Below, piece by piece: positions 1 to 12,456 of a stretch of 64,000 bases of DNA. The DNA comes from Lutraria lutraria (lineage: Eukaryota; Mollusca; Bivalvia; Venerida; Mactridae). The stretch spans positions 12,655,182-12,719,181 of the forward strand of contig OZ026847.1 of the NCBI GenBank assembly GCA_964023205.1, read 5' to 3'. The notes beneath the pieces are model-generated. The model ran no database searches and had not been told where the DNA came from. It saw only the letters and a list, made by a program, of their open reading frames with translations. How positions within the stretch are numbered: position 1 is the stretch's first letter; every line of letters begins with the position of its first letter. Position numbers and translations under genes: made by a program.

Positions 1-586
1 TTGATACTTGTTTTCATCTTTTATCTATGGAGTATTACGTAATAAACAGCGGCTTCTTTGTACGGAATTTCTTTAAAGTCGATTATGTAACGAACGGAGG
101 ACTTTATCAAAATACCGAGGAACGGTTCCCTGCTTTATACATTTATAGTCATTTTAAGGCTATTTGTTCTAATATATTCCTATGTACAGAGTAGTTATTG
201 TTGTTCAAAAATTTGTAGATTACGTGCGATATTGGTTCAAAGCAGACCAATCAAATGTAATATTTATTTCAAATTACTTGCAATGGATTTTATACGGTGG
301 GTTTATTTTAGTATATAATTATGGTTTATTTGTTTAATCTATCAATTGGTGAAACTTGATTTTGTTTGACATCCAAGACAGATACACCTTAAAGTCCCAT
401 AAGTTTATAAATTTATCAGTCGTAATAGTTTCTGTCTGTCCTATAACCAAGGAACCCGGTGTGTTTTCCTCCCGTGCATACTTTATGGCAAGAAAACATG
501 TTTCCGAAACCACTTTCGTATTTTTTTCAATCTATTTATAGAACAGCTGTGTTTTTCCGTAGTCATTTTATGCACACGGCATGAAG

Positions 587-700
587 TGACGTCACGCGCT
601 CTATATATTTCAAATTTACAAAAGCAAACTTCACAGCGAAATGAGTGTTTTTAGAAGAAAAAGGACTCGTTTCGTTGGTAAAAAATATTTTAATAATATA
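587..700 (+). promoter_or_regulatory. Possible core promoter: CRE, TATA box and first ATG
   Basis: A perfect palindromic CRE (TGACGTCA, 587-594) is followed by a TATA-like TATATATT at 602-608 and an ATG at 641. The ATG opens a short basic reading frame (MSVFRRKRTRFVG) that could be a first exon, with a weak GTAAAA donor right after it. No downstream exon was recognised, so the gene is unknown. The spacing of CRE, TATA and ATG fits a TATA promoter, but chance is possible in such AT-rich DNA. Confidence 0.3.
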
Positions 701-3172
701 AGCAGTTGCTTGTTTTTTGTATATATAATCTATAGCAAAAAGCTAATGGGGCTTTAAGTTAATGCTCATAATGTGTAACTTTTTCTTCGAGCATGTCTTC
801 ATGTATGATATATTACATTCTGCATAAGTTGAGTATGCAAAGAGGCAGGTAATGTGGACTATATAATATTATGCTAATTGCTTAACTACTTTTGGTGATC
901 AGATGGGAAACATAATTATATCAAAATAAAGCACATGGAACGGTAACAACTGTAGCATCTGCATAGAGGGTGTAGAAAAGCGTTCGTAGTACTTAAGTCC
1001 GCATTAAAATTCATGCGCTAGCTATCGTTCGTTTTCCAAAACTCACCGTACAAAGAAATTCTACTTTTGACTGCTCTGTAGTTCCGAACAATAGCAGAAC
1101 CCTCAGAGCTTTGATGTAGAATGTGTAAGACATTTATTTTTCAAATATTAACAAATAATTTAACCGTCCGTATGTCGATACATGGCTAAATGTTATTTAC
1201 ATGTTATGACTATATCGACTAAAATTCGTATTTATTTGTATTTGTCCCATTTTTGGATTTGTTTATTTTTAGTACCACACCTACTCTTTGCATCTTTGTC
1301 CAAATTTAAAAAAAAAACATGGCATATTTAAAGAAATATTTTTTTGCACATGAAATTTTTTTTTTGTAGAAATGATTTATTTCTTGTTTTCATTTTGAAC
1401 CCATACAATTTTACAATGTGACTTTTAGCAACTAGTGATCATTGCTTTTATCATATTTTTTCATCTAACAAACGCATGCGCATAAAATAGACTCTCCATT
1501 TCACCAAAGCCAAAGTTGCACATTTGTTCAAACAACTATAACCAGTGCCACTGTGTGGGACATCCTATAGATAAGACTTAGATAAAAAACGTCATCAAAT
1601 ATATAATAAATTAAACAAGATGTGAAAATATAAGATACGTTCACCGTCTAGATTTTCGACTATAACAGTATGAATTTTGTACATATGGAGTTTTGTTAGG
1701 CCAGATTTTCTAAATTGCTTTAAAATTTATTGTATACCAACATATGTATTGCCGACGGTTTGCGTACCAATCATAGTCTTTAACATTCAGTACATTACCG
1801 ATCCAACCCATTAAGTAATGAGTAAGTGTCTACTCACTCACGGTATATGCATATCTATGGTGGGGACCTGGCGACTTTGTGTAAAACATCTCCAGAAACG
1901 AAAAGTTTCCATTTTCAGCCCAAAACATTCTTGGGAGGGAGGTCTGTCAATTCATTTCTTGCTCTTATCTTTTTTATTGTCACGTGAATCTTAGGTTTAT
2001 CTCCAAACTTATTTCTAAAAGCAATACCGACCCTATATGGTTGGGTATATATATATAACATCAATCAAAAAAGTGAAACACAAAAACAATAATAGGTTGA
2101 AGTAAGTTAATTTAAAAATGAACATTGTCTCTGTTGATGTATAACAAAATTTACGTACTGAACATTCTCATGCAAAACAATCTAATTAATGTATGTTTAC
2201 ATATTTCGAAGAAATGAACTAAAATACATATTTTCTTAGAATTATAAAGCTCATTAATTTATTGTAACAATAACGTTTCGGTGTTAGAAAATCACGCATG
2301 TAGTGATTAATTATTGCTTGCGGCTCATTAAAAGAAGTTATTAAACCAAGTTTGCCCAACTACATCTCTCTCTCTCTCTCTCTCTCCGAGATGTCCAGTT
2401 TTATAACCGTAACCAAAACATCTGTGGATATGCTCATACAATGTTTAATTTGTCATCCATGTTTTATATATCATTTCTCACATATCAAAATAGACATTTA
2501 GATCATTTCTTCGATATCTTCTTACACTTGAATATATCTTAAGTATAGGTTATCGTTCTTACTTCGAATTTATGCGATATATTACAAGCGACGCGAAGCT
2601 TTTCTTGATATTGAATAAAACCATAATATGTATGTGTGAGGCTTCGCCCGAAGCACTTGTTAAGCCTACATGTAGCTGTGTCACTGACTGTCGTAATGCG
2701 GTACCGTTATAAAGATTGTTTTAGTGCTTCATTGTGTATGTTCCTTTGTATTTGATGTAAAAACTTGGGGAAAGTTGGATAATTTGTATAAATTTTATGT
2801 ATATATTCCCTCTCCTGTGTTCTAAATGAGTTAATTGTTCCATGTATTTGCAAACTTTTACAAACCTAGGTGATAAGTTATACATGTTGGGTTGTGTTGA
2901 CGTTTAGATAATTTTGTATTTCTTGTACCTTATTGACATCGACTGTTCAATTTCTCTACCCATAGAATAGATTCCTTCTATACAACAAATTACCGTATAT
3001 ATCGCGTAATGAAAGTACAGCCTGAACTAAACAACAGGCTCTAATAACATTAGCTATTCTACATGTAAAAGTAACAAATTAAACTATTATCGCTAAAGTT
3101 CAAACCTTCTTCGTTAGGCATTTTTTAAAACAAAGCAAAAATCATTCAGTTATGCGACCGACTTATTACAAG
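701..3172. other. Intergenic, no recognised gene
   Basis: AT-rich sequence without a convincing exon. It holds one pure TC dinucleotide tract at 2365-2387 and an AATAAA near 2614. Otherwise nothing is recognised. Confidence 0.6.
2365..2387 (+). repeat. (TC)n microsatellite
   Basis: About eleven uninterrupted TC units; a simple sequence repeat. Confidence 0.9.
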
Positions 3173-3337
3173 CCCACCGGCCTAAATTTCTACTGCGATC
3201 TTGACGACAGTTTAGTTTCTTTTTGCTCCCACCGGCCTAAATTTCTACTGCGATCTTGACGACAGTTAAGTTTCTTTTTGCTCCCACCGGCCTAAATTTC
3301 TACTGCGATCTTGACGACAGTTTAGTTTCTTTTTGTT
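3173..3337 (+). repeat. 55-bp tandem repeat, three copies
   Basis: Three nearly identical 55-bp units follow each other without spacers, each containing CCACCGGCCTAAATTTCTAC; the starts of this motif are exactly 55 bp apart. Differences are single bases (for example TTTAG versus TTAAG). The low divergence implies a recent local duplication. No coding role is visible. Confidence 0.9.
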
Positions 3338-5100
3338 CCTGCTTTCCATTTTCAGTACAACCAAGTAATAAAAAGTTACCTACCAACTACTCCCCTACAG
3401 TACTATAAGATTTGGACGCATAACCACAAGTTTTGATTAAAGATGGCATGAAAAAAACAGTTATAACAAGCCTTGAAAATGAATTGACATTGGGTTTAAA
3501 TAAATTAAGGTGTTACGCACATTATAGGCGCCGCTGACTATGAGTTTACAAAGGTCGAATTAAAAAATAGTTTCACGTTGAAAAAGATATACCACAAATT
3601 GGCCATTCAATGGGGGTCATTGGTCGTATAGGACATGGAACTCATATAATCAACCGCAGTCATCAATCGGATCAAAAACAGACCGGAATTATAAAAAATA
3701 TCGCGGAGAACAAAAACAGTGAAAAAATGTATTATGGCCAGAAATTATAACTTACGGTTGCCAGACTGACTCTATATATAGCGCAGAACCCAATATTTTT
3801 AATAGTAAAATACAAAGTTCAAAATTAGTCGGGGACGAATCACACCAATCCTCCAAAAGGCGAAAGGTGTGTTGTGAGAAAAAATACAAAATAATAGTTT
3901 TCCGAACAACCGACATTTATTGGTAACTTAACCGTCAAGTATAATATAATTTATAGCCTAATGAATACAAAGTGAATCTCTTTTTCTTAATAAAAATAAT
4001 GACGCATAAATATAACAATAAACGGTCAAAAGCTGTCATAATATTTAATATAAACAAACGAAAAAGGACTTGAGTCCGAGTATAATTCAATCGACGGTCA
4101 ATGGCCTGTGTCGTACTTCAAAATGAATGATCACCTCATCCAATTATCATAAATGATGTCCTAAACACAATTAACGTTTTCCACACTATATATTAAAGTC
4201 TATTATACAAATGAGAAGATTCCAGACTGTATTCAAGTTCACCAGTATGGAGCCTCCTATTTATTTGATAAAAGTAACTGTTGTAATGATTGCAATAGTG
4301 TTTAAACGTAACACTAAATGCAATCATTACAAATACGATTAAGTTATAAATTCAAGGATATTCTAGATTATTGAAATCTAATTTGACCGAATTAGAATGT
4401 GCACATACAATTGTATTTGTTTGAAGATATCATCAGTTGGCTGCTTATTTAAACATTTTTATTGCAACATTTAATTGTTGTGTTAAACTTTTCAAGCATA
4501 GACAGATGAGTTTTAAACTTACTAATGATTTAAGTTCTATTATTTAAATTGAATTCGAACAATTTCAAAAGTTTATACTTGTTTCAAAAATATGTTCATT
4601 TAGTTCTAGTCGTATTGCCCTAAATTAATGTCAACACCAATTGCTTATAAATTACTTTGTGTATACAAAATGCATTTCACAGCTTAATAATTACTTTGGG
4701 ATTTAAAGAAATTATATGTACATAATTTATAAACTGAATAAAACTGTAAAAGATCTTAGTACTATGATTTAAAAAGTAGCCAATTTAACCTGTCGTTACT
4801 CATAGATTCCCAAGACAATGTTTTTGTTGATTTAGAAACAAAGTTTACGATGAAGTTCATGCAAAATTTGAATTGGTAGTTAATATACATACATTGTATA
4901 TACCAAAGTTTGAAAGACTTTAATCTTAAGAGGCTATATTGAAAGCTAGATGCACTTATCAGCATTAATTTTAATGAATATGACGCACAAATGGTTTTTG
5001 ACTTGTTCAGTGCAGCGTTTACGTATACTCGTAATATTAACTGCTACTGGTAACCGGTATTATATGAATATTAGATAATCACCAATCTATAGTTTGTGTT
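3338..5100. other. Intergenic, no recognised gene
   Basis: This stretch was searched for the missing signal-peptide exon of the Gly-rich gene that follows. No exon resembling the first exon at 8316 was found, and nothing else is recognised. Confidence 0.5.
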
Positions 5101-5228
5101 GATATGTATTATGCATTCCGCCTGTTTTAATATGGTGTAATTATCAATTTTAGCCTGGAAGTGTCCCTCTCCAAAATTGATCTCAGCATAAAATGCTTGT
5201 TCTAATATATTGTAATTATTACTTTTAG
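5101..5228 (+). promoter_or_regulatory. Intron end with a duplicated splice acceptor
   Basis: The true acceptor (TTACTTTTAG, ending 5228) is preceded 75 bp upstream by a near copy (ATCAATTTTAG, ending 5153). Both are followed by CCTGGA. Using the upstream one would run into an in-frame TAA within about a dozen codons. The intervening sequence, GTCCCTCTCC and AAAATGCTTGTTCTAAT, is shared with the intron end of the sister gene at 9041-9111, so the extra acceptor arose by local duplication in this copy. Confidence 0.6.
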
Positions 5229-6088
5229 CCTGGAGATGTCGATGCGCTAAATGGTGCAACAAATGGGAATATCCTAGATATGGATGTGGCTACAAATGGG
5301 TAAAATGTTGTCGCCGTTGGGGCTGGGGAGGCTATGGAGGCGGATACGGCGGTGGTTATGGGGGCTATGGAGGCTGGGGATACGGCGGTGGTTACGGAGG
5401 TGGTTACCGAGGCTGGGGATACGGCGGTGGTTACGGAGGTGGTTACGGAGGCTGGGGATATGGCAGTGGTTACGGAGGTGGTTACGGAGGCTGGGGATAC
5501 GGCGGTGGTTATGGGGGCTATGGAGGCTGGGGATACGGCGGTGGTTACGGAGGTGGTTACGGAGGCTGGGGATACGGCGGTGGTTATGGTGGCTATGGAG
5601 GCTGGGGATACGGCGGTGGTTATGGGGGCTATGGAGGCTGGAGATACGGCAGTGGTTATGGGGGCTATGGAGGCTGGGGATACGGCAGTGGTTATGGAGG
5701 CTGGGGATACGGCAGTGGTTATGGGGGCTATGGAGGCTGGGGATACGGCAGTGGTTATGGGGGCTATGGAGGCTGGGGATACGGCGGTGGTTACGGAGGT
5801 GGTTACGGAGGCTGGGGATACGGCGGTGGTTACGGAGGCTGGGGATACGGCGGTGGTTACGGAGGTGGTTTCGGAGGCTGGGGATACGGAGGTGGTTACG
5901 GAGGCTGGGGATACGGCGGTGGTTACGGAGGTGGTTACGGAGGCTGGGGATACGGCGGTGGTTACGGAGGTTGTTACGGAGGCTGGGGATACGGCGGTGG
6001 TTATGGGGGCTATGAGGGATGGGGATACGGCTATGGTGGTTATGGTGGCGGTTACGGTGGCTGGGGATGGGGTGGCAAGAAATGGTGA
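5229..6088 (+). CDS. Secreted basic Cys-rich peptide with long Gly/Tyr/Trp repeat tail (second coding exon)
   Basis: This open exon encodes about 286 residues from acceptor to TGA. It starts with a basic cysteine head (WRCRCAKWCNKWEYPRYGC, then KCC; pattern C-x-C-x3-C-x9-C-x6-CC). Some 250 residues of GYGGGYGGW-type repeats follow, ending in GGKKW. The head is almost identical to exon 2 of the gene at 8316-9335, so the reading frame and acceptor are set by homology. The frame has no ATG of its own; the signal-peptide exon should lie upstream but was not found. Downstream, CTTTCAG at 6408-6414 followed by AATAAA at 6502 looks like a 3'-UTR exon shared with the paralogues. Gly/Tyr tails with basic ends are known in molluscan shematrin and KRMP shell proteins, which makes a shell-matrix or other extracellular structural role possible. 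An antimicrobial role for the basic head is the alternative. Confidence 0.75.
5370..6020 (+). repeat. Coding minisatellite of 27/36/39-bp units
   Basis: About 18 units built on GGCTGGGGATACGGCGGTGG occur in three lengths (9, 12 or 13 codons). All unit lengths are multiples of three, so copy-number change keeps the frame. Because the units contain no stop triplets in several frames, long spurious reading frames appear on both strands. Confidence 0.9.
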
Positions 6089-7684
6089 ACACTGATGAAA
6101 CAACGGTAGATTAATTTGTAATAAGTTTGCTCTATCAATAATCCTAATCAACACATGCATAGCATAGAGTATTCATTACTGTGTTTTTTACATACCCATG
6201 AGTTTACTATTCATTATAAATAACAACCATGGCAACAAAGTGCTAACTTATTTATTATATTGAAAGCCCCAAAATTGCACTGCTAAGAAAGAGGCTAAAT
6301 TCTGCCGGCTGGTTTGCAAATTCTCCTTTTCTGTACAACACGTTGAAGTCAACGACTGTCCACTCCACAGTACATTGCTATTACGAAGATACTCAATATA
6401 CTTTTATCTTTCAGATAACGACTTTAGATTTGGATCGAAACAAAATATGTAACCATCTGAGATGAACTGCTTTTTGCTCAATATTTTTCTGTAAAAAGAA
6501 CAATAAAATAATTTCTATCTTCTAAACAGTTTGTGTTAATTAAGTACTATTGTAATTACTAGTAACATAGTATGTAATGATTCCTCCTTAAGAAACAAAA
6601 CATCTATGCGTAATAGTTAGCATTGTTTTGTATGTGAACACAGCGGTATGATATCGGCTATTGCCGATGAAAGCCTAATGGAAAAATATTTTAATCAACA
6701 AAACTGTATAATGCGTGAACATATATTTGCCGTTTAATTAAGAAGGAAAATATTCATGTCACGTATGTGTGACAATAAAAACTTCTAACTACATGCCGAC
6801 AATATAATAAACAATTCATTGTAAACGTTTGAGGTTTCAAAAATGATATTTAACATATTATCTTAAGAGCAGAAATGTTATAAACAATGAACAATTGGAA
6901 CAACTCAGAATTGGCTATCATCAGAATGTAGTATGCAAAGAGTTTGGATACACACTTAAATCATACGATGTGGTTCTTTGTATTTTAACAAAGCACCGAC
7001 AACGTCCAGAACAACATACACGATGTTTCTTGTTAGATACAGCACAAACATTTTAGGCAGAGTAAAACAAGTTGCAGTAATAATAAGCGACTATGTACAA
7101 TCTCGTCGACCGACAATGACACGTTAGCTGACATTTTTATAGTAAACGATAACTGGTTTGAAAAGTTACAAATGAAAAGGGGATGGTGAATAGTATAAAT
7201 ATAACACTGCTGAGACACACTCTATTCAAGACATATTTAACTAGTAGGCTACTTTGATGTTGGAGATTGAGCAACATTGATTTGCAAAACAGTTTACAGG
7301 AAAGGTTAAGCCTGTAGTTGGACTATAATTTATAGATAAGGCCATCAAGCCCTGATGCTTACACAGGGAGAAGCACATGGCATCGTTTAAGCAATCAAAT
7401 TCAAACGACTATGAAACAAAGTTTTACCTTACTATTCACTAAAGTACCATTAGTCAGATGCATAACACGCACGGTCGCCCTAAAGAACAGCGTCAAATTT
7501 GGATCTGTGGGCGGACTTATTGTCAATTTGAAATATGGAAGGCATTTCTGAAATTGGTCCAAATTAGTAAACCGTTGTTATAACGTGGTAGGCTGTATAT
7601 TCTCATATCCTAGCGGTCGCTACACGAATTATCAAATTAAATAAATGTATATAATTAGCTTTATTTATTTTATGTTTTTTATAT
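6089..7684. other. 3' flank of the Gly-rich gene and intergenic
   Basis: It contains a probable non-coding 3'-UTR exon (acceptor ending 6414, AATAAA at 6502-6507), matching the layout of the sister genes. Beyond about 6550 nothing is recognised. Confidence 0.45.
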
Positions 7685-7915
7685 CAAGTTTTACGCCCCT
7701 TTTCAACAGTCAGAGTTATATGAGGTGGACAGTAAACTAAGTATCGTTCCTGGGAAGAACCAGTCCTAGTCTCCCATCCTCTGTAACAACTGCTTTAACT
7801 TTCTGACATAAAGAGACGTGGTCGGTTGCGGGGCTCGAATACACGAACCTCTATCAGTGAGAGGTTACAGTGATTTTAGGTCAGCGACCTTAACCATTCT
7901 ACCACGGAGGCAGGT
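7685..7915 (-). mobile_element. tRNA-derived SINE
   Basis: On the minus strand a tRNA-like head (GCCTCCGTGGTAGAATGG, box A; GTTCGTGTATTCGAGCCCC, box B region) lies at 7820-7915. A body with GGGAGACTAGGACTGGTTC follows, then a tail with CTGTTGAAAAGGGGCGTAAA at 7688-7710. The tail matches that of the SINE at 55.8 kb. The head resembles a tRNA with inserted bases, so it is a SINE and not a working tRNA gene. Confidence 0.75.
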
Positions 7916-8254
7916 CATATAATAAGCAGTCATAAATGCTTCTAAATGACAGGAACATATTATAAAATATTACAACACTTTGATAAGGTGTGTTTTAGAT
8001 TTGCTACTAGTTATAAAAGTTAAATAAATTACAGGTAGCAATAAAAGCCAATAGATCTTGCCCTACATCTTTGGTACGCATAATAATTTGTAAAGACATT
8101 TAATGTGCCAACCACTGTCATGTTTGATGACATATTGTGACAATAAAATGTTATTGTTGACACATATGATGTATAAGGTTTTTATCTTTTAATCAAGCTC
8201 AATGGTCAATACACTTTCAGGTCTATTGATCAATCTTACGTGGCAATGCTTTTG

Positions 8255-8262
8255 TATAAAAA
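8255..8262 (+). promoter_or_regulatory. TATA box of the Gly-rich peptide gene
   Basis: TATAAAAA lies 54 bp upstream of the start codon at 8316, leaving room for a short 5' UTR of about 25-30 nt. Confidence 0.6.
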
Positions 8263-8315
8263 CCGACCATACCAAAGGCAGTGGTGTCATTAAGGTTCGT
8301 AGCATACCTTCCAGT

Positions 8316-9335
8316 ATGAAAACAAAACATTTTACGCTTTTAGTTATTGCCTGCATCCTTGGCGCTGCCTTCATCCCGGAGGCAGAAGGTAAGTGATTTT
8401 AAAACCCATTCAAGTTACTAAATATACTTAGTCTAGTAGTTAACACATTCTTGAAGTTTATTTAAACGTTCTTTCTCTAATTGATATCATTTTTGTGCTT
8501 TATTTCTTTTATTTCGATTTTGTATTCATTTGTCTCTTTTTCAAATAGTTCCTCATAAAATTATCATTTTTGACGTTCTGTGTTCTGTCTATCAATGGAC
8601 GTTATAAATGGTAAATTAATCTGTCAATATATTCCCAATTTTTCTCATTCGCCTTACTTTTTTTTGCTTTTGGAATGTTCAACAATGTCAGTTATGGTGT
8701 TAGGAAATTTGACGTGTAGGTAATTTCATGTAATTCATCAGATATTACGAGTTTCACCGAGGGGAAAATCTTAAGATTCATACTCTACAGCGTATCATAA
8801 GTTTCTAGACAGAAATATTTTATAAATAATAATCAATGTACTCAAAATTATGTCTTAATTTGATTGGCTACTTAAGGTTTGACGCAAACTGCGTTACTGG
8901 TACATTTTGTGCGGTAAAGTGTTATGACGAAGTTATCAGCAACGTAACGTCTAAATCATTGAAATGCCGTATTTTATATTAATTTGGTTATTTAGCAATT
9001 GCTATCAAATGGAGAAAAATAGACTTATTCCTATGAAGGTATGTCCCTCTCCCAAATTAATCACTGTATAAAATGCTTGTTCTAATAATTATATTGTAAT
9101 TATTATTTTAGCCTGGATGTGTCGATGCGCTAAATGGTGCAACAAATGGGAGTTTCCTAGATATGGATGTGGATACAAATTTGTGAAATGTTGTCGCCGT
9201 AGGGGCTGGGGAGGCAATGGAGGCTGGGGAATCGGCGGTGGTTACGGAGGTGGTTATGGAGGAGGTTATGGTGGCTATGGTGGATATGGCAGTGGTGGTT
9301 ATGGTGGGTGGGGATGGGGTGGCAAGAAATTGTGA
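8316..9335 (+). CDS. Secreted basic Cys-rich, Gly/Tyr/Trp-rich peptide (98 aa, two coding exons)
   Basis: Exon 1 (8316-8388) encodes a signal peptide (MKTKHFTLLVIACILGAAF...EAE) and ends in a strong GTAAGT donor, phase 1. Exon 2 (acceptor TTATTTTAG, 9112-9335) encodes the mature peptide. This has a head MCRCAKWCNKWEFPRYGC...KCCRRR (six Cys, C-x-C-x3-C-x9-C-x6-CC, strongly basic) and a tail of about 45 residues of GGGYGGGYGG type ending GKKL. AATAAA occurs just after the stop (9347) and again at 9802, behind a CTTTCAG acceptor at 9715 that suggests a 3'-UTR exon. The layout of signal peptide, basic Cys region, Gly/Tyr region and basic end recalls KRMP/shematrin shell-matrix proteins. A cationic antimicrobial peptide is the alternative, and function is inference. 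Exon structure is well supported by the paralogues at 5229 and 38977. Confidence 0.82.
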
Positions 9336-10290
9336 ACATTGCTATAAATAAACGGTTAGTTGTTTAGTTATGACTATTTACCTAGTAGACAAGTTTAAGC
9401 AAATAACTCTTCACACAAACTTATTGAAAGGGACAACAACCACGGCGATCATTTTGACTTATGTTTGAGTGTTTTGCAAAGTGCTGTTGAAATATTTAAA
9501 AATACATTTCCATGATAGTGACACATTATCGAGTCAGAAACTCTAAAATGAAAACATATATTTTTTTTTTTGAGTCGATTTCTCTTTTTTTATTATTTCA
9601 AACAATTATTAATCTTTTATATTTTCTACCAATGAGTATTCGTTTTAAAGCAGTAATACTTGTATATATTAATTTTACATGCTTTTACAAGTACTAATGT
9701 TTTGTTTGCTTTCAGATTCAACAAAATTATTATTAAATTCGATGCTGCCATCCATCAATTGATTTTTGCTCAACACATATATTCATTAATTCCAGCTTCG
9801 AAATAAAATGTTTAAACTCAATTAAAGTTGATTTTTTATACGTATGCTGCAGCAAATAGCGTAATATGGCCAATGTTACAAGGGACAATTTTGCTGATAA
9901 GAATCAAAGCTCATAAAAATAGTAGAAGGATATGATTGCTTGTGTGTTAACACTGCATTTGCCACAATATATCAGGACCGAACGTGATTCGACCACAGAT
10001 TATATAAGTTCCCGTTTTGATATCTTGAATACATTTTTATACGAAAGTATATATTATCGTAAAACGTTTTAAAAAATTAAGGGTATGGAAAATTATGAAA
10101 CAATTCGTTTATGTTGCGTCTTGAAAACAAACAGTCAGACAAATTAAACAATTGTCATTAATGAAATAATATAAACTTATGACAAACATCAGACCTTAAA
10201 TGCAAACCTTTTCACCTGATGATACGTACAACCTTGAACGAACCTAAACTCGAAAGTTACTTTTTTCTGAACCCAGGTGTTGGTTCTATC
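9336..10290. other. 3' flank of the Gly-rich gene
   Basis: A putative 3'-UTR exon starts at 9716 (after GCTTTCAG) and runs to an AATAAA at 9802-9807. The rest is AT-rich and unrecognised. Confidence 0.45.
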
Positions 10291-10520
10291 TCTTAAATGG
10301 ACTTACCTCCCGAAACAAAATAGTTTATCTATCACTGGACTTAACTCCTGAAACAAAATGGTATATCTGTTAAAAAATACTGAACCCCAGAAACAAATGT
10401 TTTATCTATTAACGGGTTATAACTCCTGAAAAAAAGTATAACTTGTAAACTTTACAAAAAAATGTTATATAAGGGACTTATCTCAAGAAAAATGATATAT
10501 CTATATTAGGACGTTCGCTA
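10291..10520 (+). repeat. Degenerate minisatellite, about 43-bp period
   Basis: The phrase ACTTAACTCCTGAAACAAAA plus TGGTATATCTRTTAA recurs with errors about every 43 bp (starts near 10300, 10338, 10381, 10425). Weaker echoes occur at 10475 and 10735. Confidence 0.6.
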
Positions 10521-12182
10521 CAGTTTTCACATATATGACCAAAAATTAGCAAAACAAAAATCAAATGTAAGGGCAGATAACTCAAAAACATGATCTGTGA
10601 CCCCATTTTTTCAATTCAAATGTTGTTTTTATCGTATGCTAACATCAGACAAAGTATGAATTAATTCTATTATACAGTTTTCATTGAGTTTATATTTCTA
10701 TGTGCAAATTGTTGCGTGTATCTTTTAAAGGGGCTTACATCAAGAAACAAAATGGTATTTTTTAAAGGGAAACAAAACATTTACTCATAAGAAAAAAAAA
10801 CAATACAAAATGAAATCTTACGAAATGTCACTCCAATGGTTTGGTGACATGCATAAAGCAAAAAAGTCATTTTTGATTTTTGTAAACTGATATGAATAAC
10901 TAGTCCAGACAAAACAAAAACTGTTTCTACACTGTGGTTACGTTGCAGCCGTTTTATTTTCATAACTAAGGAAACAAGCTCGTGTTATGTTAAAAAGGAC
11001 ATGCGTAAAAAGGTACCGATTTCCGCATACCCGACCGACTCTATGTTAAGCACTCTCTAGACTTTTGCGATATCAATAAATTATTAACTGCCGTTACCAG
11101 TTCAATTACATGCATGCATTCAAACTAGATATAATTAGTTTCATTTGAAAAAAAATCTGCCGACCAATCGACATGTATCGGATATTCACCATTTAACTTA
11201 CTTTGTTTTGCCTCCTTAATATAACTCGGTCATATTTTTATCAAAATCAAGTCCCTCTGTGATCGGTGAGCAAGCTAATGTCGCTGGACTCCATAACAGC
11301 TTCGTTAAAAGAATACCGCATGAAGGAAATAGTACGCAACTAAATGATGTGATATAATTTATATAGATGTATCTGGTATACATCCTAAATTAAGTATGGC
11401 GGAACTAAATAATAAATTATATTTCAAATCATGTTATTGTAACTACATGGAAAGAGTAATGCATCTGAATAAATGCTTGTCGGTAAATACATGAGATATT
11501 CCAATGCGCAGAATTAAAACCGCGTATCGGCTGTCCAATAAAATATCGCGCCTAATTGTCTGTTTTGCATAATCATGTTTCCGTAAGAGTAGTTCTACTT
11601 CCGGTTTTCGTTCGATGGTTCAGTAACAACTCTATGGACGTATGCATGCATTTGCAACAATCTACCTTTGATGTAAGTGTTTTGCGCCTTTTTAACATTA
11701 TCTTAATATTACAGAGCGAAGTCTCATCTAATCGTATTTCCATGATATTCACATCAACTAGTGTAAGCTTGATGACGGAATCGCTATTTATAGAATGAGT
11801 TCATGTCGGGTTAAAGTCGCTAAATACGAGGTTATGTGCTTTTTAAAATGATAGTTAAAGAGATTTTTTTATGCAAGATAATTTACTTAGAATTACATTA
11901 TCACGTCTGAATTTCGTGCAACATCGGAAAAACTATTTGCCATAAAGCCTCTACTCTATTATGTCAGGGTATTTTTTATTTGAGTGCCACTGATTGTGTT
12001 AAATGCGACGATGTTCTGTTGTGTTAAAATCAGAAGAATCGATGCTGGTATTTACTGTTACTGATGTGTTGTTCACTAGCTTGTGTGCAATAAAGAGTTT
12101 TTAGTGCTACTAAATTGTCTTCAATTAATGTGCTAAACATTACACTATTCAATCTTTTTTCATTATACAATTTTAGCAAAGG
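10521..12182. other. Intergenic, no recognised gene
   Basis: No convincing exon, RNA gene or complete transposon was seen here. Confidence 0.5.
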
Positions 12183-12350
12183 GCCCACCAAGCAAACCTA
12201 TGTCGGCCCCATATCAAGCCGATATTGTCGTCAATATCGGCCCTATCTCGGCATCTTGATCGTTTCGACATAGGCCCGCCTTGAATTTGCAACGCGGCTC
12301 GATATCGGCTCGCTAAGATTTCCCCGATATTGATCCGATGTTCTGCATTT
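12183..12350 (+). repeat. CGGCCC/GATATCGG-rich palindromic repeat (left end of a possible large element)
   Basis: It is a cluster of short palindromic pieces such as GCCGATATTGTCGTCAATAT and CGGCTCGATATCGGCTC. It starts with CCCACCAAGC, which resembles the reverse complement of the end at 17600-17612. Such GATATCGG-rich ends are typical of non-autonomous DNA elements. Confidence 0.5.
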
Positions 12351-12456
12351 GTTATTTTCTAACAGGTCATCTTTCTTTAAGATAACAAAATAAACATGTT
12401 CTATACTTATTTAATCAACATCATGGTGATCACGTACATCTTATGATCTTAATTAA

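Noticed and set aside
3173..3337. CRISPR-like direct repeats
   Set aside because: The 55-bp units are contiguous without unique spacers and the genome is eukaryotic.
5225..6160. Long minus-strand and alternative plus-strand reading frames (such as TTAVSPAS and RRLGIRRWL repeats) across the Gly-rich exon
   Set aside because: They are shadows of a stop-free repeat with units divisible by three. Homology to the exon at 9112 and the splice acceptor fix the GYGG frame.
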